From Ramlibacter albus (GTDB lineage: Bacteria; Pseudomonadota; Gammaproteobacteria; Burkholderiales; Burkholderiaceae_C), in contig NZ_JACORU010000001.1 of NCBI RefSeq assembly GCF_014297445.1, forward strand, positions 496,001-560,000: DNA of 64,000 nt, in the 5' to 3' direction. The notes beneath the pieces are model-generated. The model was not told the origin of the DNA. It saw nothing but the letters and a program-made list of their open reading frames with translations, and did no database searches. Positions 37,931-46,218 of the stretch are shown piece after piece; position 1 is the first letter of the stretch, and every line of letters starts with the position of its first letter. The position numbers were made by a program, and so were the translations under genes.

Positions 37931-38833
37931 ATGGCAGCCCCCAGCCTTGAAGACAAGCTCGTCGTCGCGATCTCCTCGCGCGCGCTGTTCGACTTCGAGG
38001 AAGAGAACCGTGTCTTCGAAGGCGGCGACCCGCAGGCCTACATGAAGCTGCAGCTGCAGCGGTTGGACCAGCCCGCGCAGCCCGGCATCGCCTTCTCGCT
38101 CATCCGCAAGCTGCTGGCGTTCAACGACCCCGACAAGCAGCGCGTGGAGGTCGTGATCCTCTCGCGCAACGACCCCGTCTCCGGCATGCGCGTGTTCCGC
38201 TCGGCCAAGGCGGCGCACATCCCGCTGTCGCGCGGCGTGTTCACGCAAGGCCGGCCTCCGTTCGGGTACCTGCACCCGCTGCGCGCGCACCTGTTCCTGT
38301 CCGCGAACGCGCAGGACGTGCGCGAAGCCTTGGCGGCCGGTTTCCCGGCGGCGCGCGTGCTCACCGAATCGATGGTCGCGAGCGTCAACTACCCGAACGA
38401 AGTGCGCATCGCCTTCGACGGCGACGCGGTGCTGTTCTCCGACGAGGCGGAGAAGGTGTTCCAGCGCGACGGGCTCGAGGCTTTCCAGTTGCACGAGCTG
38501 ACCAAGGCCGCGCAGCCGCTGCCCGACGGGCCATTCAAGCCTTTCCTCACTGCGCTGCATCGCTTGCAGCAGGCGGGCGATCCATCGATGCGCATCCGCA
38601 CGGCGCTCGTCACGGCGCGCAGCGCGCCGGCGCACGAGCGCGCCATCCGCACGCTGATGGACTGGAACATCCAGGTGGACGAGGCCATGTTCCTCGGCGG
38701 CCTGCCCAAGGGCGAGTTCCTGCGGCAGTTCGAGCCGGACTTCTTCTTCGACGACCAGACGCGGCACGTGGACCAGGCGGCGCGGCATGTGCCGGCGGGG
38801 CATGTGGCGAGCGGGATCGCGAACGTCGTTTAA
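37931..38833 (+). CDS. 5'-nucleotidase (cytosolic 5'-nucleotidase-like family)
   Basis: The 300-residue product matches the bacterial 5'-nucleotidase family related to eukaryotic cytosolic 5'-nucleotidase I (Pfam 5-nucleotidase). Visible features are the N-terminal ISSRALFDFEEENRVFE block, RVEVVILSRNDPVSGMRVF, RIAFDGDAVLFSDEAEKVF with the acidic catalytic-like DGDA segment, and the C-terminal FFFDDQTRHVD. The family dephosphorylates nucleoside monophosphates in the cytoplasm. The ATG directly follows the gspF stop with no gap, so expression is probably coupled even though no functional link is obvious. Its stop (TTAA) overlaps that of the convergent EamA transporter gene. Confidence 0.85.
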   Translation: MAAPSLEDKLVVAISSRALFDFEEENRVFEGGDPQAYMKLQLQRLDQPAQPGIAFSLIRKLLAFNDPDKQRVEVVILSRNDPVSGMRVFRSAKAAHIPLSRGVFTQGRPPFGYLHPLRAHLFLSANAQDVREALAAGFPAARVLTESMVASVNYPNEVRIAFDGDAVLFSDEAEKVFQRDGLEAFQLHELTKAAQPLPDGPFKPFLTALHRLQQAGDPSMRIRTALVTARSAPAHERAIRTLMDWNIQVDEAMFLGGLPKGEFLRQFEPDFFFDDQTRHVDQAARHVPAGHVASGIANVV

Positions 38834-39783
38834 GCCACCCTGCTGCGAGCTTCGCGGCGCGCGATCCACATCGTCGACAGGAAGATCACGAAACCCCCGA
38901 GCAGCGTCGAATCGCTCGGCATGTCGCTGAACACCAGCCACCCCAGCGCGCTCGCCCAGACGAGGTCGAGGAACTTCACCGACTGCGTGGCCGAGATGTC
39001 GGCGACCGCATAGGACCGCGTCAGGCAGTAGTGCCCTGCGCTGCCGAGGAAGCCGCACACGAAGAAGCCGCCCCACTGCCACGCCGTCGGCCACTGCCAG
39101 TGCAGCAGCGACAGCGGCAGGCTCAGGAGGGCCACGCTGATTCCCTGCCACAGCACGATCACCTCCGCCCGCTCGTAGCGGGTCAACGCCTTCGTGAGAA
39201 GGAACGACGCGGCGAAAACCGGCGAAGAGGCCAGCATCACGAGCGTGTAGATGCCGCCCGCGGCCGAGAGCTTGGGCCCCACGACGATCAGCACGCCCGC
39301 GAAGCCGATCGCGGCCGCGAGCCAGCGCTCCCAGCGCATCGGCTCCTTGAACACGAGTGCCGCGCCCAGCATGATGAAGATCGGCCCCGTGAAGCCGATG
39401 GCCGTGGTGTCGGCGATGGTGATGTGCGGGATCGCGACGAACCACAGGCACAGCCCCAGCGTGTGCACGCCGCCGCGCACGAACTGCCCGCGGATGTTCA
39501 GCGGCATGTACGCGGCCACGCCGCTGTGCGCCACCATCGGCAGCAGCACGACGATGCCGAACACGTAGCGCAGGAACTGGACCTCGAACGGGTCCAGGTC
39601 GATCGCCAGCCCGCGCATCAGCGTGTTGAGCAGCACGAACAGCAAGCCGGCTGCGCTGGACCACAGCAGGCCCCGCACCGTGGGATCGAGCCGCGATGCG
39701 CGCCTGTGCATCACCGCCGCGCGGCGCACCAGCAGATGGCGGCGCCTGCGCGTGGGTACTGCACTCTCGCTGCTTGTCTCCAT
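38830..39783 (-). CDS. EamA/DMT-superfamily transporter
   Basis: The 317-residue protein has ten predicted hydrophobic helices arranged as two EamA repeats, beginning at GLLWSSAAGLLFVLLNTLMR and AASFLLTKALTRYERAEVIV. A cluster of arginines (PTRRRRHLLVRR) precedes helix 1. DMT carriers export or import metabolites; the substrate cannot be read from sequence. A later ATG at 39711 would remove most of the basic leader and is equally possible, because neither start has a strong ribosome-binding site. It converges with the 5'-nucleotidase gene (4-bp overlap) and diverges from the riboswitch-controlled ribB. Confidence 0.85.
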   Translation of the reverse strand: METSSESAVPTRRRRHLLVRRAAVMHRRASRLDPTVRGLLWSSAAGLLFVLLNTLMRGLAIDLDPFEVQFLRYVFGIVVLLPMVAHSGVAAYMPLNIRGQFVRGGVHTLGLCLWFVAIPHITIADTTAIGFTGPIFIMLGAALVFKEPMRWERWLAAAIGFAGVLIVVGPKLSAAGGIYTLVMLASSPVFAASFLLTKALTRYERAEVIVLWQGISVALLSLPLSLLHWQWPTAWQWGGFFVCGFLGSAGHYCLTRSYAVADISATQSVKFLDLVWASALGWLVFSDMPSDSTLLGGFVIFLSTMWIARREARSRVA

Positions 39784-39845
39784 CGCGACTTCGACTATAG
39801 CCCCTCGCGCGCGCGTGGAATCGCGTGGCGCCTATAGTGGAGCTG

Positions 39846-39990
39846 TCTTCAGGGCGGGGTGGAAGTCCCCACCGGCGGTAGGCGGCGTCACAACCGCGAG
39901 CCCGCGAGCGCTTCGCGTATCGAAAGAGAGCGAGGGTCAGCAGATCCAGTGCGATTCTGGAGCCGACGGTCACAGTCCGGATGAAAGAAG
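39846..39990 (+). ncRNA. FMN riboswitch (RFN element) upstream of ribB
   Basis: The conserved RFN blocks are present in order: the opening TTCAGGGCGGGGTG, AAGTCCCCACCGGCGGTA, the variable arm with GCCCGCGAGCGC, GGTCAGCAGATCCAGTG, and the closing CCGACGGTCACAGTCCGGATG. It lies about 90 nt before the ribB start. FMN binding reduces ribB expression in this family. A T-run at 40051-40055 after a GC-rich stretch may belong to an intrinsic terminator in the expression platform, but I could not draw a convincing stem. Confidence 0.95.
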
Positions 39991-40078
39991 ATGCGTTCGC
40001 GCCTTGCCGCAGGGCAGGTGGGCGTGCGCTGCTTCGCAAGCCTTGGGGCGTTTTTGTTCAACAAACAGGAGCGTTTCA

Positions 40079-40714
40079 ATGATCTCTGTCACCCCTACCC
40101 TCGAACTGGCGCCGCTCGATGCGGTCATTGCCGACGTCGCGCTCGGCAAGCCCGTGCTCGTGCTCGACGATGCCGAGCGCGAGAACGAAGCCGACCTGAT
40201 CGTCGCCGCGGATCTCGTCACGCCGGCGACCATGGCGCTGATGATCCGCGAAGGCAGCGGCATCGTGTGCCTCTGCATCCGGCCCGACAAGGCCAGCGAG
40301 CTGCGCCTGCGGCCGATGGTCGAGGTGAACCGGTCACGGCATGCCACTGCGTTCACGCAATCGATCGAAGCGGCGTTCGGCGTGTCGACCGGCGTGTCGG
40401 CGGCCGACCGCGTGCAGACCATCCAGTGCGCGCTGCGCTCGACGCTGGAGCGCAGCGAGATCGTGAGCCCCGGCCACGTCTTCCCGCTCATCGCGCGCAC
40501 GGGCGGCGTGCTGGAGCGCGAGGGCCACACCGAAGCGGCCGTGGACCTCGCCGTGCTGGCGGGCCGCTACCCCGCCGGCGTGCTGTGCGAGCTGATGAAC
40601 CCCGACGGCAGCATGGCGCGCGGCGAGCAGGTCGCAGCCTTCGCGCAGGCGCACGGGTTGCTGTGCACCACGGTGGCAGCGATCCGCGAGTACCGGATGC
40701 TCAGCGAGTCTTGA
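40079..40714 (+). CDS. ribB: 3,4-dihydroxy-2-butanone-4-phosphate synthase
   Basis: The enzyme converts ribulose 5-phosphate to the four-carbon precursor of riboflavin plus formate. The start follows CAGGAG at 7 nt and gives 211 residues, close to stand-alone RibB. The active-site motif DDAERENEADL is at about residues 29-39, and EGSGIVCLCI and GHTEAAVDLAVLAG are conserved blocks. There is no fused GTP cyclohydrolase II domain. It is controlled by the FMN riboswitch just upstream. The last 14 bases overlap the 3' end of the convergent acuI-type gene. Confidence 0.95.
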   Translation: MISVTPTLELAPLDAVIADVALGKPVLVLDDAERENEADLIVAADLVTPATMALMIREGSGIVCLCIRPDKASELRLRPMVEVNRSRHATAFTQSIEAAFGVSTGVSAADRVQTIQCALRSTLERSEIVSPGHVFPLIARTGGVLEREGHTEAAVDLAVLAGRYPAGVLCELMNPDGSMARGEQVAAFAQAHGLLCTTVAAIREYRMLSES

Positions 40715-41678
40715 CGACGTAGCGGCCGCGCACCTGGCCTGCCATCAGCTTCTGCGCGGCGTCGATGGCGCCGTCGAGCCCGATCTCGGTGGTCATCTCA
40801 TCGAGCAGCGCGACGTCGAGGTCGCGCGCAAGCCGCGACCACGCCTGCTCGCGCAACGCGCGCGGCGCCATCACGCTGTCCACGCCCAGCAGCGCCACGC
40901 CGCGCAGGATGAAGGGCGCGACGGTCGCGGGGAAGTCCATGCCCTGCGCGAGCCCGCATGCAGCGACCGCGCCGCCGTAGCGCACCTGCGCGCATGCGTT
41001 CGCGAGCGTGTGGCTGCCCACGGCGTCCACCACGGCCGTCCAGCGCTCCTTCTGCAGCGGCTTGCCCGGCGCGGAGAGCTCGTTGCGGTCGATGATGGAC
41101 GCGGCGCCCAGCTTCTTCAGGTAGCCCTCTTCCGAGGCCTTGCCCGTCGCGGCGACGACCTTGTGCCCCAGCTTCGACAGCAACGCGATCGCAACCGAAC
41201 CGACCCCACCGGTCGCGCCGGTGACCAGCACCTCGCCGTCCCCGGCCTTCACGCCGTGCCGCTCGAGCGCGAGCACGCACAGCATCGCGGTGTAGCCCGC
41301 CGTGCCGATGGCCATCGCCTGCTTCGCGCTGAAAGCCGTGGGCCGCCGCACCAGCCACTGGCCCTTCAGGCGCGCGCGGCCCGCGAGGCAGCCCTTGTGC
41401 GTCTCGCCGACACCGAAGCCATTGAGCACGACCGCATCGCCGGCGCGCCATTCGGGCGACGCGCTCTCCACCACCGTGCCGGAGCCGTCGATGCCGGCCA
41501 CCATGGGCCAGCTGCGCACGACGGGCGACTTGTTGGTGATGGCCAGGCCGTCCTTGTAATTGAGGGTCGAATATTCGACGTCGAGGGTGACGTCGCCTTC
41601 GGGCAGGAAACCGTCATCCACCTCGCGCACGGCGGCGGCGAAATCGGGGTTCTTCTCCAGCACCAGGGCCTTGAACAT
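40701..41678 (-). CDS. acuI: Acrylyl-CoA reductase (NADPH)-type quinone oxidoreductase, AcuI/YhdH family
   Basis: The start at 41678 follows GGAGCAA and gives 325 residues, the normal AcuI length; the open frame continues upstream without a valid domain. This medium-chain dehydrogenase has the family-specific beginning MFKALVLEKNPDF, the segment YSTLNYKDGLAITNKSPVV, and the nucleotide-binding motif VTGATGGVGSVAIALL. No structural zinc cysteines are visible, as in the YhdH group. Characterised members reduce acrylyl-CoA to propionyl-CoA; YhdH-like proteins may also detoxify enones. It diverges from the FkbM gene with only about 40 bp between, and ends inside ribB. Confidence 0.85.
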   Translation of the reverse strand: MFKALVLEKNPDFAAAVREVDDGFLPEGDVTLDVEYSTLNYKDGLAITNKSPVVRSWPMVAGIDGSGTVVESASPEWRAGDAVVLNGFGVGETHKGCLAGRARLKGQWLVRRPTAFSAKQAMAIGTAGYTAMLCVLALERHGVKAGDGEVLVTGATGGVGSVAIALLSKLGHKVVAATGKASEEGYLKKLGAASIIDRNELSAPGKPLQKERWTAVVDAVGSHTLANACAQVRYGGAVAACGLAQGMDFPATVAPFILRGVALLGVDSVMAPRALREQAWSRLARDLDVALLDEMTTEIGLDGAIDAAQKLMAGQVRGRYVVKTR

Positions 41679-41720
41679 AAGGGTTGCTCCTTGCAGCGTG
41701 TTGTATCCTCGATGCGCAGT

Positions 41721-42545
41721 ATGGCCCACCCCGACCGCCCCATCGCGTTCGTGCTCGCATCGACGAACCACGGCAGCATGATCGTGAACCGGCACGACTA
41801 CCGCATGGACGGCGCGGACCGCGGCATCGGCGTGGGCTGGCAGCTCCTCTCCCACTCGAGCTTCGACCCGAAGGAAGTGGCCATCGCCCTGGCGCTGCTC
41901 GACAAGCGCCGCAAGTATTTCGGCAACGGCGTCGTCGCCATCGACGGCGGCGCCAACATCGGCGTGCACACCGTCGAGTGGGCGCGGCACATGGCCGGCT
42001 GGGGCAGCGTCGTCGCGTTCGAGGCGCAGGAGTTCGTGTTCTATGCGCTGGCCGGCAACATCGCGCTCAACAACTGCCTGAATGCGCGCGCGCGTTTCGC
42101 CGCGCTCGGCGAGACGACGGGCGACATCGCCATTCCCCAGCCGAACTACCTGCAGCCCGCCAGCTTCGGCAGCCTGGAGCTGCGCGCCCGCGAGGGCAAC
42201 GAGGACATCGGGCAACCCGTGTCGTACGCGGCGGAGAAGATGGCGACCGTACCGCTGGTGAACCTCGACGCCATGAACATCGGCCGCCTCGACCTGCTCA
42301 AGCTGGACATCGAGGGCATGGAGATCGAGGCCCTGCGCGGGGCGCGCGAGACGCTGCAGCGCCACAAGCCGGCGTTGCTGGTGGAAGTGATCAAGTCGGA
42401 CGAGGCGGCGATCGGCGAGCTGCTGGCGCAGCTGGGTTACCGCAGCCATCGCGTCGGCATGAACATCGTGGCGACGCACGAGAGCGACCCCACGCAGGTC
42501 GCGCTGAAGCACCATGGCAAGCGAGTCGACCTCACGATCGGCTGA
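41721..42545 (+). CDS. FkbM-family SAM-dependent methyltransferase
   Basis: The 274-residue protein carries the SAM-binding motif VAIDGGANIGVHTVEWAR (about residues 72-89), an acidic strand end FEAQEFVFYALAGN, and the FkbM signature LDLLKLDIEGMEIEALRGA near residue 200. FkbM proteins O-methylate sugars or polyketides. An ATG 9 bp upstream (41712) is an alternative start; neither has a clear ribosome-binding site. The gene's end overlaps the next gene by 32 bp, a TPR-glycosyltransferase, so both may act on the same glycan or glycoprotein (inference). Confidence 0.85.
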   Translation: MAHPDRPIAFVLASTNHGSMIVNRHDYRMDGADRGIGVGWQLLSHSSFDPKEVAIALALLDKRRKYFGNGVVAIDGGANIGVHTVEWARHMAGWGSVVAFEAQEFVFYALAGNIALNNCLNARARFAALGETTGDIAIPQPNYLQPASFGSLELRAREGNEDIGQPVSYAAEKMATVPLVNLDAMNIGRLDLLKLDIEGMEIEALRGARETLQRHKPALLVEVIKSDEAAIGELLAQLGYRSHRVGMNIVATHESDPTQVALKHHGKRVDLTIG

Positions 42546-44037
42546 CGACGAACCGCTCGACACGCTCGTCGCGCGCGCCGTGGCGCTGCACCGCGCGAAC
42601 GACCTCGACGCCGCCGAGGCAACCTACCGGGACATCCTGCAGCGCGCACCGAAGCATCCCGACGCGCTGCACCTGCTGGGCACCATCCACGGCCAGCGCG
42701 GCGACTACGTCACCGCCGCGCGATTGATCCAGGAAGCGCTGGACCAGCATCGCGACCCCGCGTACTTCGCCGACCTCGGGCGCGCGCTCTTCGAGATGGG
42801 CGAGTTCGTCCGTTCGCTCGCGGCGCAGGAGGCGGCGCTCGCCCTCAACCCGCGCTTCGGCCCGGCACACTTCAACCGCGGCCGCTCGCTGATGGAGATG
42901 GCCCGCTTCCAGGACGCGGTGGACGCGTACACACAGGCGATCGAGTGCGGCCAGGCCGATGCCGTGGCCTTTCGCAACCGCGGCAGCGCCAGGCAGGGCG
43001 CGGGCGACCTTGAGGGTGCGATCGCGGACTACCGCCACGCGCTGCAGCTGAACCCGCAATACCTCGACGCGCTGCTCGGCCTGTCGCTGCTCACGCTGCT
43101 GACCGGCGACCTCGCCAACGGCTGGCCGCTGTACGAGGTGCGCGCCGGTGTGAAGGGCACGATGTACCGCTGGCCGGCGGACCAGCCGCTGTGGGACGGC
43201 AAGTCGCCACTCGAGGGCAAGCGCATCCTGCTGCACGCCGAGCAGGGGCTCGGCGACACCATCCAGTTCTGCCGCTACGCCAAGCTCGTGGCGCAGCGCG
43301 GCGCGTACGTCATCCTCGAAGTGCAGCGCGAATTGCTGCCGCTCGTCAGCGGCCTGCCGGGTGCGGCGGTCGTCGTCGCGCGCGGCGACCCGCTGCCGCC
43401 TTTCGACCTGCACTGCCCGCTGCTCGGCCTGCCGATGCGGTTCGGCACGACGCTGGAAACGATCCCCTCGCCGGGCCGCTACCTGCACACGCCCGCGCAC
43501 CTGGTCGCGCGCTGGCGCAAGCTGCTGGGCAAGCGAACGCGCCCGCGCGTGGCGCTCGTCTGGAGCGGCAGCACGTTGCACGTGCGAGATGCGAAGCGCA
43601 GCATCCAGCTCGCGCAGATCCTGCCCTTCCTGCCCGAAGGCATCGAGTACATCGGCCTGCAGAAGGAGCCGCGGCCGCACGACCGCGAAGTGCTCGCGGG
43701 CCAGAGCCTCGTGCGCAACATCGGCGCGCAGCTGCGCGACTTCGCGGACACCGCGGCCGTGTGCGAGATCTGCGATGCGCTCGTGGCCGTCGACACCTCG
43801 GTCGTCCATCTCGCAGGCGCGCTGCTGCGCCCGGCGATGGTGCTGCTGCCGCGCGACCCGGACTGGCGCTGGATGCTGCAGCGGGAGGATTCGCCCTGGT
43901 ACCCGACGCTGCGCCTGCTGCGGCAGGACTCGCACGGCGACTGGGCGAGCGCGCTGCGCAAGATGCAGGGCGCATTGCGCACGCTAACAGGGGATTCTTC
44001 CGCGATTCCGCCGCCGCGCCAAGAGGGCAACCGCTAG
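42514..44037 (+). CDS. TPR-repeat protein with C-terminal glycosyltransferase-like domain
   Basis: The 507-residue product starts with about six tetratricopeptide repeats (residues 13-210; typical phrases AEATYRDILQRAPKHPDALH, AHFNRGRSLMEMARFQDAVD, AIADYRHALQLNPQYLDALL). The C-terminal half has glycosyltransferase-B features as in heptosyltransferases and bacterial OGT-like proteins: ILLHAEQGLGDTIQFCRYA, VALVWSGSTLHVRDAKRSI and VAVDTSVVHLAGALLRP. The acceptor is unknown. It overlaps the FkbM methyltransferase gene by 32 bp, suggesting coupled translation and a shared glycosylation pathway. Proteins of this architecture are widespread in Burkholderiales. Confidence 0.85.
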   Translation: MASESTSRSADDEPLDTLVARAVALHRANDLDAAEATYRDILQRAPKHPDALHLLGTIHGQRGDYVTAARLIQEALDQHRDPAYFADLGRALFEMGEFVRSLAAQEAALALNPRFGPAHFNRGRSLMEMARFQDAVDAYTQAIECGQADAVAFRNRGSARQGAGDLEGAIADYRHALQLNPQYLDALLGLSLLTLLTGDLANGWPLYEVRAGVKGTMYRWPADQPLWDGKSPLEGKRILLHAEQGLGDTIQFCRYAKLVAQRGAYVILEVQRELLPLVSGLPGAAVVVARGDPLPPFDLHCPLLGLPMRFGTTLETIPSPGRYLHTPAHLVARWRKLLGKRTRPRVALVWSGSTLHVRDAKRSIQLAQILPFLPEGIEYIGLQKEPRPHDREVLAGQSLVRNIGAQLRDFADTAAVCEICDALVAVDTSVVHLAGALLRPAMVLLPRDPDWRWMLQREDSPWYPTLRLLRQDSHGDWASALRKMQGALRTLTGDSSAIPPPRQEGNR

Positions 44038-44071
44038 CACGCGCCGTGGGCCGCCGTGCTGTGATGGCGGC

Positions 44072-45079
44072 ATGCTGGCCACGGGCACCTCCCAGGGCGG
44101 GCGCATCCTGCTCATCGACGACGTCCGCTCGATCCACGAGGATTTCGAGCGCATCCTCGCGCCCCATCCGGCCGTGTCCGAACTGGAGGAGCTGGGCTCC
44201 GAGCTGTTCGGCGAGCCCGCCGGCAAAGGCGGCGGCAGCTTCGAGCTTGACAGCGCGTACCAGGGGCAGGAGGGGCTGGCCAAGCTGCAGGCTTCCTTGC
44301 GCGACGGCCGGCCTTATGCCGTGGCATTCGTCGACATGCGCATGCCCCCCGGCTGGGACGGGCTGGAGACCATCGAGCACCTGTGGGCCACCGACCCGCA
44401 GCTGCAGGTGGTGGTGTGCACCGCGTATTCCGATTACCCGTGGGACGAGTTCGTCAGCCGCCTGGACGCGGGCGACAACCTCCTGATCCTGAAGAAGCCC
44501 TTCGACCCGGCCGAAGTGATGCAGCTCGCCCGCGCGCTCGCGGCCAAGTGGGCGGGTGCGCGCCGCGCGGCCGCCCTGGTCCAGGAGCTCACCCGGCAGC
44601 TCGAGGCGGCGCGGGCCGGCACACCGTCGCGTGAGGTGGACATGGGCGACGTGCTGCGCAGGACGCTGGGCGAGCTGGCCCTGCCGATCGCGGGCACGCG
44701 GGCCGTGGTGGACGCGGGGCCGATGCCGCGCATCAACGGCGACCCCGAGGCGCTCGCGCACATCCTGCGCCATCTCGTGGCCAACGCCATCCGGTTCGTG
44801 CCGCCCGACCGCACGCCCGCCGTGCGCGTGGAATGCAGCGAGGGCCCGCGCGAGTGGACCTTCTCCGTGCGCGACAACGGCATCGGCCTGGCGGCCGAGC
44901 GCGCGGACCGCATCTTTACAGTGTTCCCGCAAGTGCCCCCGGCCGGCGAGCAAGGCGGCATCGGCGTGGGCCTGGCCGTGTGCAGGAAGATCGTGGAGAG
45001 CTGCGGCGGTCGCATCTGGGTGGAGTCCTCGCCCGGCGCCGGCGCCACGTTCTCCTTTTCCATCCCGCGGCAGGCATGA
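44072..45079 (+). CDS. Receiver domain fused to histidine-kinase-type ATPase domain, lacking an H-box
   Basis: Residues 10-155 form a receiver domain (acidic pair D16/D17, phospho-acceptor D88 in AFVDMRMP, the Thr in VVCTAYSD and Lys in ILKKPFDP). Residues 195-335 form a HATPase domain with N-box HLVANAIRFVP, G1 box DNGIGL and G2 box GIGVGLAVCRKIVE. Between them is only a short coiled segment (RRAAALVQELTRQLEAARAG) without the SHELRTPL-type phospho-acceptor helix. It therefore cannot autophosphorylate on a normal histidine and may act on a partner. The stop overlaps the start of the binding-protein gene (ATGA), and a histidine kinase follows, so these three form a signalling operon. Confidence 0.8.
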   Translation: MLATGTSQGGRILLIDDVRSIHEDFERILAPHPAVSELEELGSELFGEPAGKGGGSFELDSAYQGQEGLAKLQASLRDGRPYAVAFVDMRMPPGWDGLETIEHLWATDPQLQVVVCTAYSDYPWDEFVSRLDAGDNLLILKKPFDPAEVMQLARALAAKWAGARRAAALVQELTRQLEAARAGTPSREVDMGDVLRRTLGELALPIAGTRAVVDAGPMPRINGDPEALAHILRHLVANAIRFVPPDRTPAVRVECSEGPREWTFSVRDNGIGLAAERADRIFTVFPQVPPAGEQGGIGVGLAVCRKIVESCGGRIWVESSPGAGATFSFSIPRQA

Positions 45080-46206
45080 GCGCGAAACGGCTCGCGCGGA
45101 TCGTGGCCCTCGCAGGCGCCATGGGCGCGGGCGCCGCCACCGGGGCCGACCCGGTCAAGATCGGCCTCGTCGTGGAGACGACGGGCGCCTATGCGGAGTA
45201 CGCGCGCGAGTCCACACGCGGCGCGACGCTGGCGCTGGAAGAGGTCAACCGCGCCGGCGGCGTGCTGGGGCGGACGCTGGAGCTGGTGACCGCGGACAAC
45301 GAGAGCACCAACCCGGGCTCGGTGGTCGCCGCGACGCAGCTCGTGGCCAACCGCGACGTCAAGGCGATCATCACCACGCTGCACAGCACCCACATCCAGG
45401 CGATGATGCCCGTCATCGCGCAGGCCCGCATCCCGGCGCTCATCGGCGGCACGAGCCACGCGCTCACGCAGGCGAAGAACCCCTGGATCTTCCGCGTGCG
45501 GCCGCACGACGGCTACTCGGCGCGCGCGATCGCCGACTTCGGCGTCAACACGCTGGGCCGCAAGCGGTGGGCCATCGTGTACGCGGCGGAGAGCTTCGGC
45601 ATCGACGCGAAGGACCGGCTGGTCGAGGAGCTCAAGGGCGTCGGCCTCGCGCCGGTGGCGGTGCACGGCGTCAACCCGCAGGCGCAGAACTTCGCGCCCG
45701 TCGCGCAGGCGCTCAAGCGCAGCGACATCGACGTCGTGGCCACGTACTTCAGCGCCAATGCCGTCGGCGCTTTCGCCCGGCAGCTGCGGCAGGCGGGCGT
45801 GGACACGCAGCTGATCGGCTCGACGTCGCTGTCGTCGCCGCGAGCGCGCAAGCTCGCCGGCGGCGCCCTGGACCAGAGCTATTCCGTGCGGGACTTCGTG
45901 CCGGACTCGAATGCGCAGGCCAGGGCGTTCGGCCGCAGGTACACCGAGCGCTGGGGCGAGGAGCCGGACGTGCGCGCGAGCTGGGTCTACGACGCCGTGC
46001 ACCTGCTCGCGGCGGCGATGAACAAGGCGGGCAGCACCAGCCCCGACGCGCTGCGCCGCGCATTGCTGGCCACCCGGGGCCACCAGGGCACGGGCGGCGC
46101 GTACACCTTCGACGCCAACGGCGACGGCCGCCACGACTACACGGTGGTGCGCAACGAGGGCGAGAAGACCGTCACCGTGCGCGTCGTCTCGTACGCGCCG
46201 CGCTAG
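45076..46206 (+). CDS. Periplasmic substrate-binding protein, branched-chain amino acid (LivK) type
   Basis: The 376-residue protein has a signal peptide (about 1-24, ending in GAATGA) and a type I periplasmic binding fold. PVKIGLVVETTGAYAEYARE opens the first lobe; LGRTLELVTADNESTNPG and FRVRPHDGYSARAIADFGV are typical of the LivK/AmiC group. No permease or ATPase genes are nearby. It is encoded between a receiver-ATPase protein and a membrane histidine kinase, with ATGA overlap upstream and 12 bp downstream, so it may present ligand to the kinase rather than to a transporter (inference). Ligands for this family include amino acids, amides and aromatic acids. Confidence 0.85.
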   Translation: MSAKRLARIVALAGAMGAGAATGADPVKIGLVVETTGAYAEYARESTRGATLALEEVNRAGGVLGRTLELVTADNESTNPGSVVAATQLVANRDVKAIITTLHSTHIQAMMPVIAQARIPALIGGTSHALTQAKNPWIFRVRPHDGYSARAIADFGVNTLGRKRWAIVYAAESFGIDAKDRLVEELKGVGLAPVAVHGVNPQAQNFAPVAQALKRSDIDVVATYFSANAVGAFARQLRQAGVDTQLIGSTSLSSPRARKLAGGALDQSYSVRDFVPDSNAQARAFGRRYTERWGEEPDVRASWVYDAVHLLAAAMNKAGSTSPDALRRALLATRGHQGTGGAYTFDANGDGRHDYTVVRNEGEKTVTVRVVSYAPR

Positions 46207-46218
46207 GGGTGCCGCACG

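Noticed and set aside
40701..42563. 620-codon reading of the acuI-type gene
   Set aside because: Only the 325 residues from 41678 belong to the family; the rest lies antisense to the FkbM gene.
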